Part shown: positions 11,553 through 20,185 of the stretch, in pieces | How positions within the stretch are numbered: the first letter of the stretch is position 1 | Layout of the letters: the number at the start of each line of letters is the position of its first letter | Assembly: GCA_040506775.1 (NCBI GenBank) | Contig: JBEVWC010000013.1 | Coordinates: forward strand, 1-64,000 | Source of the DNA: Thiodiazotropha sp040506775 | GTDB taxonomy: Bacteria; Pseudomonadota; Gammaproteobacteria; Chromatiales; Chromatiaceae | Length of the DNA: 64,000 nt | Reading direction: 5' to 3' | The notes under the pieces: model-generated | The model's input: the letters and a program-made list of their open reading frames with translations, nothing else | What the model was told of the DNA's origin: nothing | The model's database searches: none | Program-made: the position numbers and the translations under genes

Positions 11553-12368
11553 ATGTCGACACTGAAATACAAAAGTCTGTTTATTTCCGATACCCATCTC
11601 GGCCTGCGAGCCGCCCGAACCGAATATCTGCTCGACTTCCTCAAACACACCGAAAGCGAAAACCTGTACCTGGTTGGAGACATCCTGGACATCTGGAAAA
11701 TGCGCTCCGGCTGGTACTGGCCGTCGATCAACAACGAGATCGTCCACGAGATCATCAACAAGGCGAAACGCGGCACCCGGGTGATCTACGTACCGGGTAA
11801 CCACGACGAGACCCTGCGCGACTATTTCAACTTTCACTTCTCCGGTATCGACATACGCCACAAGGTGGTGCACCAAACCACGGACGGACGACGCTTCCTG
11901 GTGCTCCATGGTGACGAGTTCGACGGGGTTGTGATGAACAACAAGTGGCTCGCGCATCTCGGCAGTGACGCCTATGACCTGCTGCTGTGGCTGAACCGCT
12001 GGTTCAATGTCGCGCGCCGACGTCTCGGCTTTGGCTACTGGTCCCTCTCCGCCTACCTGAAGGCCCAGGTCAAGGAAGCGGTGAAGTACATCAGCAACTT
12101 TGAAAAGGCCGTGGTACACGCCGCCCGGGAGCAACAACTCGACGGGGTGATCTGCGGACACATTCATCACGCCGTGATCAGCGACATGGACGGCGTGACC
12201 TATGCCAACTGCGGTGACTGGGTGGAAAGCTGCACCGCCCTCGCCGAAGAACCCGATGGCAGCCTCAAGTTGATCCACTGGGTCGACGAATCAATGCAAC
12301 TACTGGATAGGAAAGAACCGGAATATGCGGATAGCGATACTGACGGACGCGTGGTTTCCACAAGTTAA
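11553..12368 (+). CDS. UDP-2,3-diacylglucosamine diphosphatase-like metallophosphoesterase
   Basis: The protein has 271 residues. The ATG at 11553 has GGAA upstream; an in-frame GTG lies at 11532. It carries the full calcineurin-type metal site: ISDTHLG (DxH), VGDILD (GDxxD), PGNHDE, HGDEFD and CGHIHH (GHxH). The family includes LpxH, which cleaves UDP-diacylglucosamine in lipid A synthesis. This longer form, often found next to a glycosyltransferase, may act on a different lipid or sugar diphosphate. Its 3' end overlaps the next gene by 44 bases. Confidence 0.82.
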   Translation: MSTLKYKSLFISDTHLGLRAARTEYLLDFLKHTESENLYLVGDILDIWKMRSGWYWPSINNEIVHEIINKAKRGTRVIYVPGNHDETLRDYFNFHFSGIDIRHKVVHQTTDGRRFLVLHGDEFDGVVMNNKWLAHLGSDAYDLLLWLNRWFNVARRRLGFGYWSLSAYLKAQVKEAVKYISNFEKAVVHAAREQQLDGVICGHIHHAVISDMDGVTYANCGDWVESCTALAEEPDGSLKLIHWVDESMQLLDRKEPEYADSDTDGRVVSTS

Positions 12369-13359
12369 CGGCGTTGTAAGAACGCTCAACAAAACCATTT
12401 CACTGCTGGAGAGTTGGGGGCATGAAATCCTGTGCATCAACCCGGGCCTGTTCCGCACTCTGCCCACACCCACCTATCCGGATATTCCCCTGTCCCTGTT
12501 TCCCTATGCAAAGGTGAAACGCATGCTGGAGGAATTCCAGCCCGATGCCATTCACCTCTCCACCGAGGGGCCCATCGGTTGGGCCGGACGGCGTTATTGT
12601 CTGCGTAACAACTTTCCCTACACAACAACCTACCATACCCGCTTTCCCGAGTATGTCCGGTTACGCGCACCGATCCCCCTGTCACTCTCCTATGCCTTTG
12701 TCAGAACCTTCCACAGTAAGGCAGCGGTCACCATGGTGGCTACCCGGTCGATGAAAGAGACGTTGGAAGCACACGGCTTCACAAACCTGGACTACTGGAC
12801 CCGGGGTGTCGACATCGATCACTTCATACCCAGAGAGAGTGTATTGCAGGATCTCCCCGGACCGATCGCCATCTACCTGGGTCGTGTGGCGGTTGAGAAA
12901 AACATCCGGGATTTTCTCGATATCGACTTCCCCGGTTCAAAGGTCGTGATCGGTCACGGTCCGGCACTCGCTGAACTCAAAGAGCGTTATCCCAAGGCCC
13001 ATTTCCTCGGCTACCGGGAAAACGGCGATCTGGCCAGACTTCTGGCATCCGCGGACGTGATGGTATTTCCAAGCCTCACCGACACCTTCGGCCTGGTGAT
13101 GCTCGAAGCCATGGCCTGCGGTGTACCGGTTGCCGCCTACCCGGTGGAGGGTCCGTTGGATGTGGTGGAAAACGGGGTCAACGGCTGGTTGGATAAGGAT
13201 CTGAAAACCGCGGTAACCCGCGCCTTGGAGGTTGATCGGAACAGCTGTCGACAGTACGCCGAGCAGTTCTCCTGGGAGTCCTGCACCCAGCAGTTTCTCG
13301 ACCTGGTGCAACAGCATTGTCCGGAGAGTGATGCGGAGCCATCGGTGAAGACCGGTTAG
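12325..13359 (+). CDS. GT4-type glycosyltransferase
   Basis: This 344-residue GT-B fold glycosyltransferase starts MRIAILTDAWFPQVNGVVRT, typical of the MgtA/SQD2-like group that transfers mannose or other hexoses to lipids. The donor-binding segment SLTDTFGLVMLEAMACGVPV is near residues 250-269, with Asp in place of the first Glu of the EX7E motif. No signal peptide is seen, so it probably works at the cytoplasmic face of the inner membrane. Its start lies 44 bases inside the upstream phosphoesterase gene, implying coupled expression and a shared lipid or glycan pathway. Confidence 0.85.
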   Translation: MRIAILTDAWFPQVNGVVRTLNKTISLLESWGHEILCINPGLFRTLPTPTYPDIPLSLFPYAKVKRMLEEFQPDAIHLSTEGPIGWAGRRYCLRNNFPYTTTYHTRFPEYVRLRAPIPLSLSYAFVRTFHSKAAVTMVATRSMKETLEAHGFTNLDYWTRGVDIDHFIPRESVLQDLPGPIAIYLGRVAVEKNIRDFLDIDFPGSKVVIGHGPALAELKERYPKAHFLGYRENGDLARLLASADVMVFPSLTDTFGLVMLEAMACGVPVAAYPVEGPLDVVENGVNGWLDKDLKTAVTRALEVDRNSCRQYAEQFSWESCTQQFLDLVQQHCPESDAEPSVKTG

Positions 13360-13848
13360 GCACCTGTGACTGGGCCTGACCGGGCTACCCAGGAAGGCCT
13401 TTCAAGTAATGGATATTTTCAAGCAGCGGTGCTCGGCAGGTGCCAGTAACGGCACCTTGCGTTGATCTTCATCTGGGAGGAGAAGAGAAACTCCTGGAGG
13501 GTTTCGTGATATTCCAGGGTGCTTCACACTCTGCCGGGTCCCGGGTTTCACTTCGTTTCACCCGGGCTACGCTGCGCGCTCGTTCCCACGCTCTGCGTGG
13601 GAATGCAGACCGAAGTTCGGTGCCCCCACTCAGACCCGGTCATTTCTCCTGACAAAGGGTCTTCGCTCAGCGTTCAAGTACGCGTACCCGACGACCTCAG
13701 CCCACCCCGAAACGGACGGTAAGATTAACCTCACCCCGGATTCGCGGTACACTCCCTGGTCTGTTATGCCGTCCCGGTTCCGGGACCGCTTTCTTGAATG
13801 TCTCCAACCAGCGATGATTTCGGGTGATCCAGTCACCCGCAGGATGCC
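13360..13848. other. 489-base gap holding a palindromic interspersed element
   Basis: No convincing gene is present. Around 13540-13606 there are two hairpins in a row: CCCGGGT/ACCCGGG (13540-13566) and TTCCCACG/CGTGGGAA (13583-13603). The rest shows no clear feature apart from the approach to the cupin gene at 13849. Confidence 0.6.
13540..13606. repeat. Double-hairpin interspersed palindrome
   Basis: Two adjacent stem-loops are visible, a seven-pair CCCGGGT stem with a 13-base loop and an eight-pair TTCCCACG stem with loop CTCTG. The second hairpin matches a palindrome I know to be common in sulfur-oxidiser and other gammaproteobacterial intergenic regions. Only one copy occurs in this window. 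Confidence 0.55.
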
Positions 13849-14130
13849 ATGACCGAACTACAAATCCTCTGCGAACACCGTCCCTCCTCCATGAAACTCG
13901 AAATTCAGGGTGTCTATGACTGGCCCGTCTGGTCCAAGGAGGTCTCCACCTTCGAATGGTCCTATGATCGCACCGAGATCTGCTACTTTGTCCGCGGCAA
14001 GGTCATCGTCACCCCCAAGGACGGTGAACCCCAGACCTTCCAGCGGGGTGACCTGGTCACCTTTCCGGCTGGCATGGAATGCACTTGGGAAGTGCTCAAA
14101 CCGGTGGAAAAGCACTACACCTTCGAGTAG
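13849..14130 (+). CDS. Small cupin-domain protein
   Basis: This 93-residue single-domain cupin matches the Cupin_3 (DUF861) family, with a WSYDRTEICYFVRGKVIVTP strand region and the second cupin motif near GDLVTFPAGMECTWEV. Members bind a metal or small ligand in a beta barrel; some act on ureidoglycine, but most have no known role. It lies nine bases before mutS on the same strand, so the two are probably co-transcribed. That says little about function. Confidence 0.85.
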   Translation: MTELQILCEHRPSSMKLEIQGVYDWPVWSKEVSTFEWSYDRTEICYFVRGKVIVTPKDGEPQTFQRGDLVTFPAGMECTWEVLKPVEKHYTFE

Positions 14131-14139
14131 CCCACACCC

Positions 14140-16728
14140 ATGGCTCAGCCTCAGCCTTCCGCACCCCAGCACACCCCGATGATGCAGCAGTATCTGGGCA
14201 TCAAGCGGGAACATCCCGGTATGCTGGTGTTTTACCGGATGGGGGATTTCTACGAACTTTTCTACGCCGATGCGGAAAAGGCGGCCCGCCTGCTGGACAT
14301 CACCCTGACCAAACGCGGCCAGTCCGCCGGTCAGCCGATTCCCATGGCCGGAGTGCCCTACCACGCGGCCGAAGGCTATCTGGCCCGCCTGGTGAAACAG
14401 GGCGAATCCGTGGCCATCTGTGAACAGATCGGGGATCCTGCAACCAGCAAGGGTCCGGTGGAGCGCAAGGTCGTGCGCATCGTCACCCCGGGCACCCTTA
14501 CAGACGAGGCATTGCTCGAGGAACGGCGGGAAAATCTGCTGGTCGCGGTCAATGAGCAGGGCAGCGAACTGGGTGTCGCTGTGTTGGATCTGGCCAGTGG
14601 GCGGTTCTCCGTTTTGCAGGTCCAGGGAGCGGAAGCATTGCGCAGTGAACTGGAACGTCTGGCGCCGGCGGAACTGCTCCTGGATGAGGATTCAAAGCTC
14701 GCCGAAACCCTCGGCTTGCGCTGTGGCACCACACGACGACCCGCCTGGCATTTCGATACGAACTCCGCGACCCATCTGCTGACCCGACAATTCGGCACCC
14801 GGGACCTGGGCGGGTTTGGTTGCCAGGGACTGCCCTGGGCGGTGGGTGCCGCGGGCTGCCTGCTGCAGTACGTCGAAGAGACCCAGTTCGGCAGCCTGCC
14901 ACATATCCGCGGACTGCGTGTCGAACATCGCGACGACAGTATCATCATCGATGCCGCCACACGACGAAACCTGGAACTGGTCCACTCCCTGAGCGACCAG
15001 CCGCAGCACACCCTGGCCGGCATTCTGGACCGGACCGTGACCGCGATGGGCAGCCGCATGCTGCGCCGCTGGATCAGCCAGCCCCTGCGCGATCGCACCC
15101 CGGTGTCCCAGCGTCATGCCACGGTTCAGAGCCTGTTGGAGAGCAATCTGTTCGAGCCGATTCAGGAGTTGTTCAGGGGTATCGGTGACATAGAGCGTAT
15201 CCTCGCACGCATTGCGCTTAAAAGCGCAAGACCCCGGGACCTGGCGACCCTGCGCGACTCCCTCGCCATGCTGCCCCGGTTGCAAACACTGCTCAGCCAA
15301 CTCGATGCGCCATTGACCCAGTCCCTGAGCCTGGATATCGGGGAACATCCGCAGCAGCAGACCCTGTTGCAGCAGGCGATCATTGAGCAACCGCCGATGC
15401 TGATCCGGGATGGCGGCGTGATCGCAGCCGGATATGACCAGGAACTCGACGAACTCCGTGCCCTGTCGCAAAACGCGGATCAGTTCCTGCTCGACCTGGA
15501 GCAGCGTGAACGTGAACGTACCGGGCTGTCAAACCTCAAGGTCAGTTACAACCGGGTACATGGATACTATATCGAGATCAGCCGCGCCCAGTCCGCCAAG
15601 GCACCGGATGACTACATCCGGAGACAGACCCTGAAGGGCGCCGAGCGATTCATTACCCCGGAATTGAAAAAATTCGAGGACCAGGTTTTGAGCGCCCGGG
15701 AACGCGCGCTGGCCCGGGAAAAGCATTTGTATGAACAGCTGCTCGAAGCCCTGTGCGCTGCTCTGAGCCCGTTGCAGCTGTGTGCTGAAGGCCTGGCGAT
15801 CCTGGACGTTCTATGCAACCTGGCGGAACGGGCCGACCATCTGTCCCTGGTCCGACCCGAACTGGTCGAACAGCCCGGACTGGAAATCCGTGACGGACGT
15901 CATCCGGTGGTGGAACAGGTCAGTCAGAATCCCTTCGTCGCTAACAGCGTCTGCTTCAACCCGAACCAGCGCATGCTGATCGTGACCGGGCCAAACATGG
16001 GCGGCAAATCCACCTTCATGCGTCAAACCGCGCTGATCACGCTGCTCGCCTATGCGGGCAGTTTCGTCCCCGCCGCAGCCGCCAGAATCGGTCCGATTGA
16101 CCGGATCTTCTCCCGCATCGGGGCATCCGACGACCTGGCCGGCGGACGTTCCACCTTCATGGTCGAAATGGAAGAGACCGCGAACATACTCCACAATGCC
16201 ACCGACCAGAGTCTGGTGCTGATGGATGAAATCGGCCGCGGCACATCAACCTTCGATGGCCTTTCCCTGGCCTGGGCCTGTGCCGTGGAGTTGGCCACAC
16301 GGCTGCAGGCATTCACCCTGTTCGCCACCCACTACTTCGAACTCACCACCCTGCCGGATGAATACCCGGGGATAGCCAACCTGCACCTCGATGCCGTGGA
16401 ACACGGCGACAGCATCGTGTTTTTACATGCGGTGAGAGAGGGACCGGCGAACCAAAGCTATGGCCTGCAGGTCGCAACCCTGGCCGGGGTTCCCAAGCCG
16501 GTGATCCGGATGGCCCGTCAAAGACTTCAGGAGTTGGAGAACAGCGCTCAGCGTCACGCAGACCAGTTGCAGAATCAGTTGCCGTTGTTTGATATGAATA
16601 CCCCAGAACCGGGGCCTACACCCCTGGAGCAATTGCTGAATGACATCGATCCGGACGATTTGACGCCAAGACAGGCCCTCGAAACACTCTACCGGCTCAA
16701 ACAGCAGTTGAATTCCGATCCGGTGTGA
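14140..16728 (+). CDS. mutS: DNA mismatch repair protein MutS
   Basis: The protein has 862 residues. The N-terminal mismatch-recognition segment FYRMGDFYELF at about 31-41 holds the Phe-X-Glu wedge. The ATPase domain has Walker A TGPNMGGKST near residue 616 and Walker B MDEIGRGTSTFDG near 694. A C-terminal tail follows for tetramer formation. MutS recognises mismatches and recruits MutL. Its start lies nine bases after the cupin gene. No mutL is in the window. Confidence 0.98.
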   Translation: MAQPQPSAPQHTPMMQQYLGIKREHPGMLVFYRMGDFYELFYADAEKAARLLDITLTKRGQSAGQPIPMAGVPYHAAEGYLARLVKQGESVAICEQIGDPATSKGPVERKVVRIVTPGTLTDEALLEERRENLLVAVNEQGSELGVAVLDLASGRFSVLQVQGAEALRSELERLAPAELLLDEDSKLAETLGLRCGTTRRPAWHFDTNSATHLLTRQFGTRDLGGFGCQGLPWAVGAAGCLLQYVEETQFGSLPHIRGLRVEHRDDSIIIDAATRRNLELVHSLSDQPQHTLAGILDRTVTAMGSRMLRRWISQPLRDRTPVSQRHATVQSLLESNLFEPIQELFRGIGDIERILARIALKSARPRDLATLRDSLAMLPRLQTLLSQLDAPLTQSLSLDIGEHPQQQTLLQQAIIEQPPMLIRDGGVIAAGYDQELDELRALSQNADQFLLDLEQRERERTGLSNLKVSYNRVHGYYIEISRAQSAKAPDDYIRRQTLKGAERFITPELKKFEDQVLSARERALAREKHLYEQLLEALCAALSPLQLCAEGLAILDVLCNLAERADHLSLVRPELVEQPGLEIRDGRHPVVEQVSQNPFVANSVCFNPNQRMLIVTGPNMGGKSTFMRQTALITLLAYAGSFVPAAAARIGPIDRIFSRIGASDDLAGGRSTFMVEMEETANILHNATDQSLVLMDEIGRGTSTFDGLSLAWACAVELATRLQAFTLFATHYFELTTLPDEYPGIANLHLDAVEHGDSIVFLHAVREGPANQSYGLQVATLAGVPKPVIRMARQRLQELENSAQRHADQLQNQLPLFDMNTPEPGPTPLEQLLNDIDPDDLTPRQALETLYRLKQQLNSDPV

Positions 16729-16796
16729 CGCTTCAGCACCCTGTTCCGCCGGATGAAAAACGATCATCGCCACACACCACCCATTGAGGAGATAAC

Positions 16797-17006
16797 ATGA
16801 GCGATCACGTGTACAAGAAGATTCAACTGGTAGGTTCGTCCTCCACCAGCACTGACGATGCCATACGCAATGCCATCGCCCGAGCCAATGAAACCATCAA
16901 TCACATGAACTGGTTCGAAGTGGTGGAGACCCGAGGTCATATCGAGAACGGCCAGGTCTCACACTGGCAGGTGACCCTGAATATCGGTTTTCGACTCAAC
17001 GATTGA
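16797..17006 (+). CDS. Dodecin, flavin-storage protein
   Basis: This 69-residue protein is the usual length for dodecin, with the typical YKKIQLVGSSSTSTDDAI start and WFEVVETRGHIENGQV core, including the tryptophan that stacks on flavin. Dodecins form hollow dodecamers that bind FMN/FAD or CoA and buffer free flavin. A strong ribosome site (GAGGAG) precedes the ATG. It lies 68 bases after mutS and may be a separate unit. Confidence 0.93.
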   Translation: MSDHVYKKIQLVGSSSTSTDDAIRNAIARANETINHMNWFEVVETRGHIENGQVSHWQVTLNIGFRLND

Positions 17007-17017
17007 GTGAAATGCGG

Positions 17018-17065
17018 CCTGAATGGCTGCCGGGAGGGTAACAACCGTTTCGCGTGCCATTCAGG
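17018..17065. repeat. Inverted repeat between convergent dodecin and FHA genes
   Basis: CCTGAATGGC (17018-17027) and GCCATTCAGG (17056-17065) form a perfect ten-base inverted repeat with a 28-base loop, just after the dodecin stop. There is no T run, so a terminator role is only possible. A second, shorter GCCGG/CCGGC pair lies near 17130-17155. Confidence 0.5.
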
Positions 17066-17181
17066 TTCGATAGCCATCTAATGGCCGCTTTCAAACCAGC
17101 CGGTGCAAACGGGGGCAATTTGCCGGAAATTTAATATTTAAAGCCGGCCAAATCAGCTTTCAGGCAAATGTTGAATGCCCG

Positions 17182-17940
17182 TCAGTCAATGAACTTCAGC
17201 GAGAGTTCACCCAGGGTGATGTTATCCCCGTCCTTCAGCGGCACGCCCCCCGCCTTGATCGGTTGTCCATTGATCATCGGGGTATTTTCACCGCCGACTT
17301 TGAGCAGATAATAGCCATTGTGGCGCTGATTGATGAGTACCAGATCGCCCCCCGGGTTTCCGACACTGAAGAACGCCCGGTCGATCACCCGCTCCTCTCC
17401 AGCATGTACTCCCGCCATAAATTTTACCCGTGCCCCGGCAGCCGATTCGGAATCGGCTTTGCTGTCCGCATGAGTAGCACTGGCAGCAGTGGTGGATCTT
17501 GATTCGACCGCTTTGACGCCACTCTCCCCTCCGCGAAATGAGGAAACCGCAGCCACACCCGCTTGTGGCGTTGCGGGATCCGTCGAAGGTGTCTGAGCGG
17601 CGCGGGGTTTGAGCACCACCGTACGATCCGGATCATCCATCTCCTGGGGAGGAATCTGGGCAATGTAGCGCAGACTGTATTTACCAATCTCTATCAGATC
17701 ACCATGTTTGAGAAAACGCTTGGTGACGATCGAACCATTCACCCGGGTGCCGTTGGTGCTGCGTTCATCTTCGATGGAGAAGCCCTGATACACGCGTTGC
17801 AGGCTGGCATGGTGGCGACTGACTGAGCGGTCGCTCAGACAGATGTCGCAGGTGTTGTCACGCCCGAGCGACATGCGCCGTTGATCCAGCTCGAACTCTT
17901 GCGGCGTGCCGTCGTCACCCATAATAACGAGTTTTTCCAT
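17182..17940 (-). CDS. Twin FHA-domain protein
   Basis: The protein has 252 residues from the ATG at 17940; a TTG at 17964 is possible. The N-terminal FHA domain (about 15-90) has the phosphothreonine-binding set GRDNTC, SVSRHH and STNGTRVNG. A linker rich in Thr, Ser and Ala (100-165) may be a phosphorylation or flexible region. The C-terminal half looks like a second FHA fold but lacks the GR and SxxH residues, so it may not bind phosphopeptide. It lies 30 bases after a PP2C phosphatase gene, suggesting a Ser/Thr phosphosignalling unit. No kinase gene is adjacent. Confidence 0.85.
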   Translation of the reverse strand: MEKLVIMGDDGTPQEFELDQRRMSLGRDNTCDICLSDRSVSRHHASLQRVYQGFSIEDERSTNGTRVNGSIVTKRFLKHGDLIEIGKYSLRYIAQIPPQEMDDPDRTVVLKPRAAQTPSTDPATPQAGVAAVSSFRGGESGVKAVESRSTTAASATHADSKADSESAAGARVKFMAGVHAGEERVIDRAFFSVGNPGGDLVLINQRHNGYYLLKVGGENTPMINGQPIKAGGVPLKDGDNITLGELSLKFID

Positions 17941-17970
17941 ACCGTCATCTACCCAGGTATTCAATTGAAC

Positions 17971-18720
17971 TCAAACATCATTTGCTGCTTGTGGACGCAC
18001 CAGTATCACCGAAATGTTATCGATGCCGCCCATCCGGCAGGCGAAATCGACCAGTTCATCCGCCTGCTCCTCCAAATTTAAATCCTTGTTTTCAAGGATA
18101 CTTTGCATTTCATCATCCGTCACCATGCCGGTCAGCCCATCGGTACACAGGAGGAAGACATCGCCGTCGACCCACTCCGTCTCTTCCACATCCACCATAA
18201 CCAGGGGTTCTGAACCCAGGGCTCGGGAGAGTACATTGGTGGGGACACCCGCCAGCAGAGCCTCTTCAATACAGGAAAAGTCCCCCAGATTGACCATTTC
18301 CTGAATCAACGAGTGATCCAGGGTCAGTTGCTGCAGCACCCCCTGGCGCCAACGGTAGAGTCTGGAATCCCCCACATGGGCATAGATCAACTGCCGACCT
18401 ACGAACAGACCCAGCACCAGGGTGGTTCCCATCCCCTGATAGTCGGGGACCTGATCCGCCAGCTCGAGAATTGCCTGGTTGACGGAGCCGACCGCATCTT
18501 TGATCTGTTCCTGATCGATATCCCCGCCGTCCCACAGACGTCCGGTCAGCTGACTCACCAGAAGATCGACGGCCAGTCCACTGGCCACCTCACCCGCATT
18601 GGCTCCGCCCATGCCGTCCGCCAGCACCACAAGACCCGCCTCCGGATCGCCACCGACCGCATCTTCATTCTGTTCACGTACCCTACCCTTATCGGTACGC
18701 ATGGCGACTTCTATAATCAA
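17971..18720 (-). CDS. PP2C-family serine/threonine phosphatase
   Basis: The protein has 249 residues from a TTG at 18720, chosen because GGGGAG lies six bases upstream and the N-terminus then matches PP2C proteins; an ATG at 18702 and a GTG at 18747 are alternatives. The metal-binding motifs are all present: REQNEDA, LADGMGGANAGE, GDSRLYRW, LCTDGLTG and GGIDNISVILV. It should remove phosphate from Ser/Thr residues in the cytoplasm. It is followed by an FHA gene, so the pair probably reads and resets protein phosphorylation set by a kinase encoded elsewhere. Confidence 0.9.
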   Translation of the reverse strand: MIIEVAMRTDKGRVREQNEDAVGGDPEAGLVVLADGMGGANAGEVASGLAVDLLVSQLTGRLWDGGDIDQEQIKDAVGSVNQAILELADQVPDYQGMGTTLVLGLFVGRQLIYAHVGDSRLYRWRQGVLQQLTLDHSLIQEMVNLGDFSCIEEALLAGVPTNVLSRALGSEPLVMVDVEETEWVDGDVFLLCTDGLTGMVTDDEMQSILENKDLNLEEQADELVDFACRMGGIDNISVILVRPQAANDV

Positions 18721-18774
18721 GCGGACTCCCCGTTCACCGCAAACCACACCCCCGTGTGGCCGGATACTGAAAAG

Positions 18775-19566
18775 CTACTGTGTTTTGTTGTTAGCCTGCT
18801 TGGCTTCCTCGAGATCGAGTTGCGTCAGGATCTTGTTCATTTTTTGTGCCGGAACATATCCGGGCAACATATCGCCACTTTCCAGGAAGATCGCAGGGGT
18901 GCCATTGACACCCAGGGACTTACCCAGTTCATAGTGCTGTTTGACCGGGTTGTCACAGGCCTTCTTGGGTATCTCTTCACCGGCCTTCGCCTGGGTCATC
19001 GCCGCTTTGGGGTCGTCGGCGCAAAGTACCGACACAGCCTTGTCATAGGACTCGCTACCCACTCCTGCCCGTGGATACATCATATAGCGCACACGGATAC
19101 CAAGGTCATTGTAGCTCTGAATCTCCGAATGGAGTTTGCGACAATAGCCGCAATCGATATCCGTGAATACCGTGATGGTATGCAGGGTCTTTTCCGGTGC
19201 AAACACCACCATCTTGTCCTCGCCGACCGCCTCGATGGCTTGTGCTTTGGCTTGTGCGACCTTTGGCGAAGTGAGGTCCTTGCGATCCACCAGATCGTAG
19301 AGCTTTCCGCTGAAAAGATAGCGACCGTCCCCGGTGACGTAGAACAGTTGAGGACCCATCATGACCTCATACATGCCATCGATGTCTGAAGGCTGAATAC
19401 TGGTGATCTCAGCATCCTTGATAATATTGGCCACGCCCTGGCGAATGTTCTGCGCCTCCTGTTCCGGAATCGCCCCTTCCGCTTTGGCGTACCCGGTGAG
19501 GAACAACAGCGAAATCAGTCCCCCTGTCAGAACCTGTGACAGGGTGCGTGTAAAAGCTGGTTTCAT
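18775..19566 (-). CDS. dsbC: Thiol:disulfide interchange protein DsbC
   Basis: The protein has 263 residues from the ATG at 19566; the frame runs further upstream into yajQ without homology. A signal peptide ends near LFLTGYAKA. An N-terminal dimerisation domain is followed by a thioredoxin domain with the active site DCGYCRKLH and cis-Pro loop NGTPAIFLESG. A second cysteine pair (VLC...KAC) is conserved in DsbC. It isomerises wrong disulfides in the periplasm and is recharged by DsbD. It begins four bases after yajQ. Confidence 0.94.
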   Translation of the reverse strand: MKPAFTRTLSQVLTGGLISLLFLTGYAKAEGAIPEQEAQNIRQGVANIIKDAEITSIQPSDIDGMYEVMMGPQLFYVTGDGRYLFSGKLYDLVDRKDLTSPKVAQAKAQAIEAVGEDKMVVFAPEKTLHTITVFTDIDCGYCRKLHSEIQSYNDLGIRVRYMMYPRAGVGSESYDKAVSVLCADDPKAAMTQAKAGEEIPKKACDNPVKQHYELGKSLGVNGTPAIFLESGDMLPGYVPAQKMNKILTQLDLEEAKQANNKTQ

Positions 19567-19570
19567 GATA

Positions 19571-20053
19571 TCAGTCCCGAAAATTCTGGTATTGGAGCGG
19601 CAGTCCGTAGTCGGCTTGGCGCAAAAGTGCGATGACCTGCTGCAGATCATCCCGTTTTTTACCGGTCACCCTCACCTGGTCGCCCTGGATCTGTGACTGG
19701 ACCTTGATCTTGCTGCTCTTGATATCCTTAATCATCTTTTTCGCGGTCTCAGTCTCGATCCCCTGCTTGATGATCACAGTCTGGCGGGCCGCATTGAGAC
19801 TGGTCTGAACATCCCGGATGTCCATGGCAGCAATATCAACGCTGCGTTTGACCAACTTCTGACGCAAAATATCCATCATCTGATTGAGCTGAAACTCCTG
19901 CTCTGCCCGCAGCGTGATCTCGTTGTCAGTCTGGTCGAAATGCGCATCGACCCCTTTGAAATCGAACCGTGTCCCGATCTCACGATTGGCCTGATCAACT
20001 GCATTGCGCACTTCCTGCAGATCGACTTCGGACACAATATCGAAAGATGGCAT
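19571..20053 (-). CDS. yajQ: YajQ-family cyclic-di-GMP/nucleotide-binding protein
   Basis: This 160-residue protein matches YajQ (UPF0234) along its full length, from MPSFDIVSEVDLQEVRNAVD to KKRDDLQQVIALLR. Known members bind nucleotides or tRNA, and a Xanthomonas homologue binds c-di-GMP and acts with a transcription factor. The window also encodes a diguanylate cyclase, but no direct link can be drawn from sequence. It lies four bases before dsbC on the minus strand. Confidence 0.93.
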   Translation of the reverse strand: MPSFDIVSEVDLQEVRNAVDQANREIGTRFDFKGVDAHFDQTDNEITLRAEQEFQLNQMMDILRQKLVKRSVDIAAMDIRDVQTSLNAARQTVIIKQGIETETAKKMIKDIKSSKIKVQSQIQGDQVRVTGKKRDDLQQVIALLRQADYGLPLQYQNFRD

Positions 20054-20185
20054 GTAAAAACTCCCGTTATTTCATAGGGTTGATTGTATTTAACTGACAA
20101 TCAACCGGTGAAGGGCGGAGATTATACATTAGTTTACAAACGAACATGCGGATGTAACTTCCCAGTCTTTCCATTCGTACCGGTA

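Noticed and set aside
18313..19389. Plus-strand frame opposite PP2C and dsbC
   Set aside because: It spans two real genes on the other strand and has no family features.
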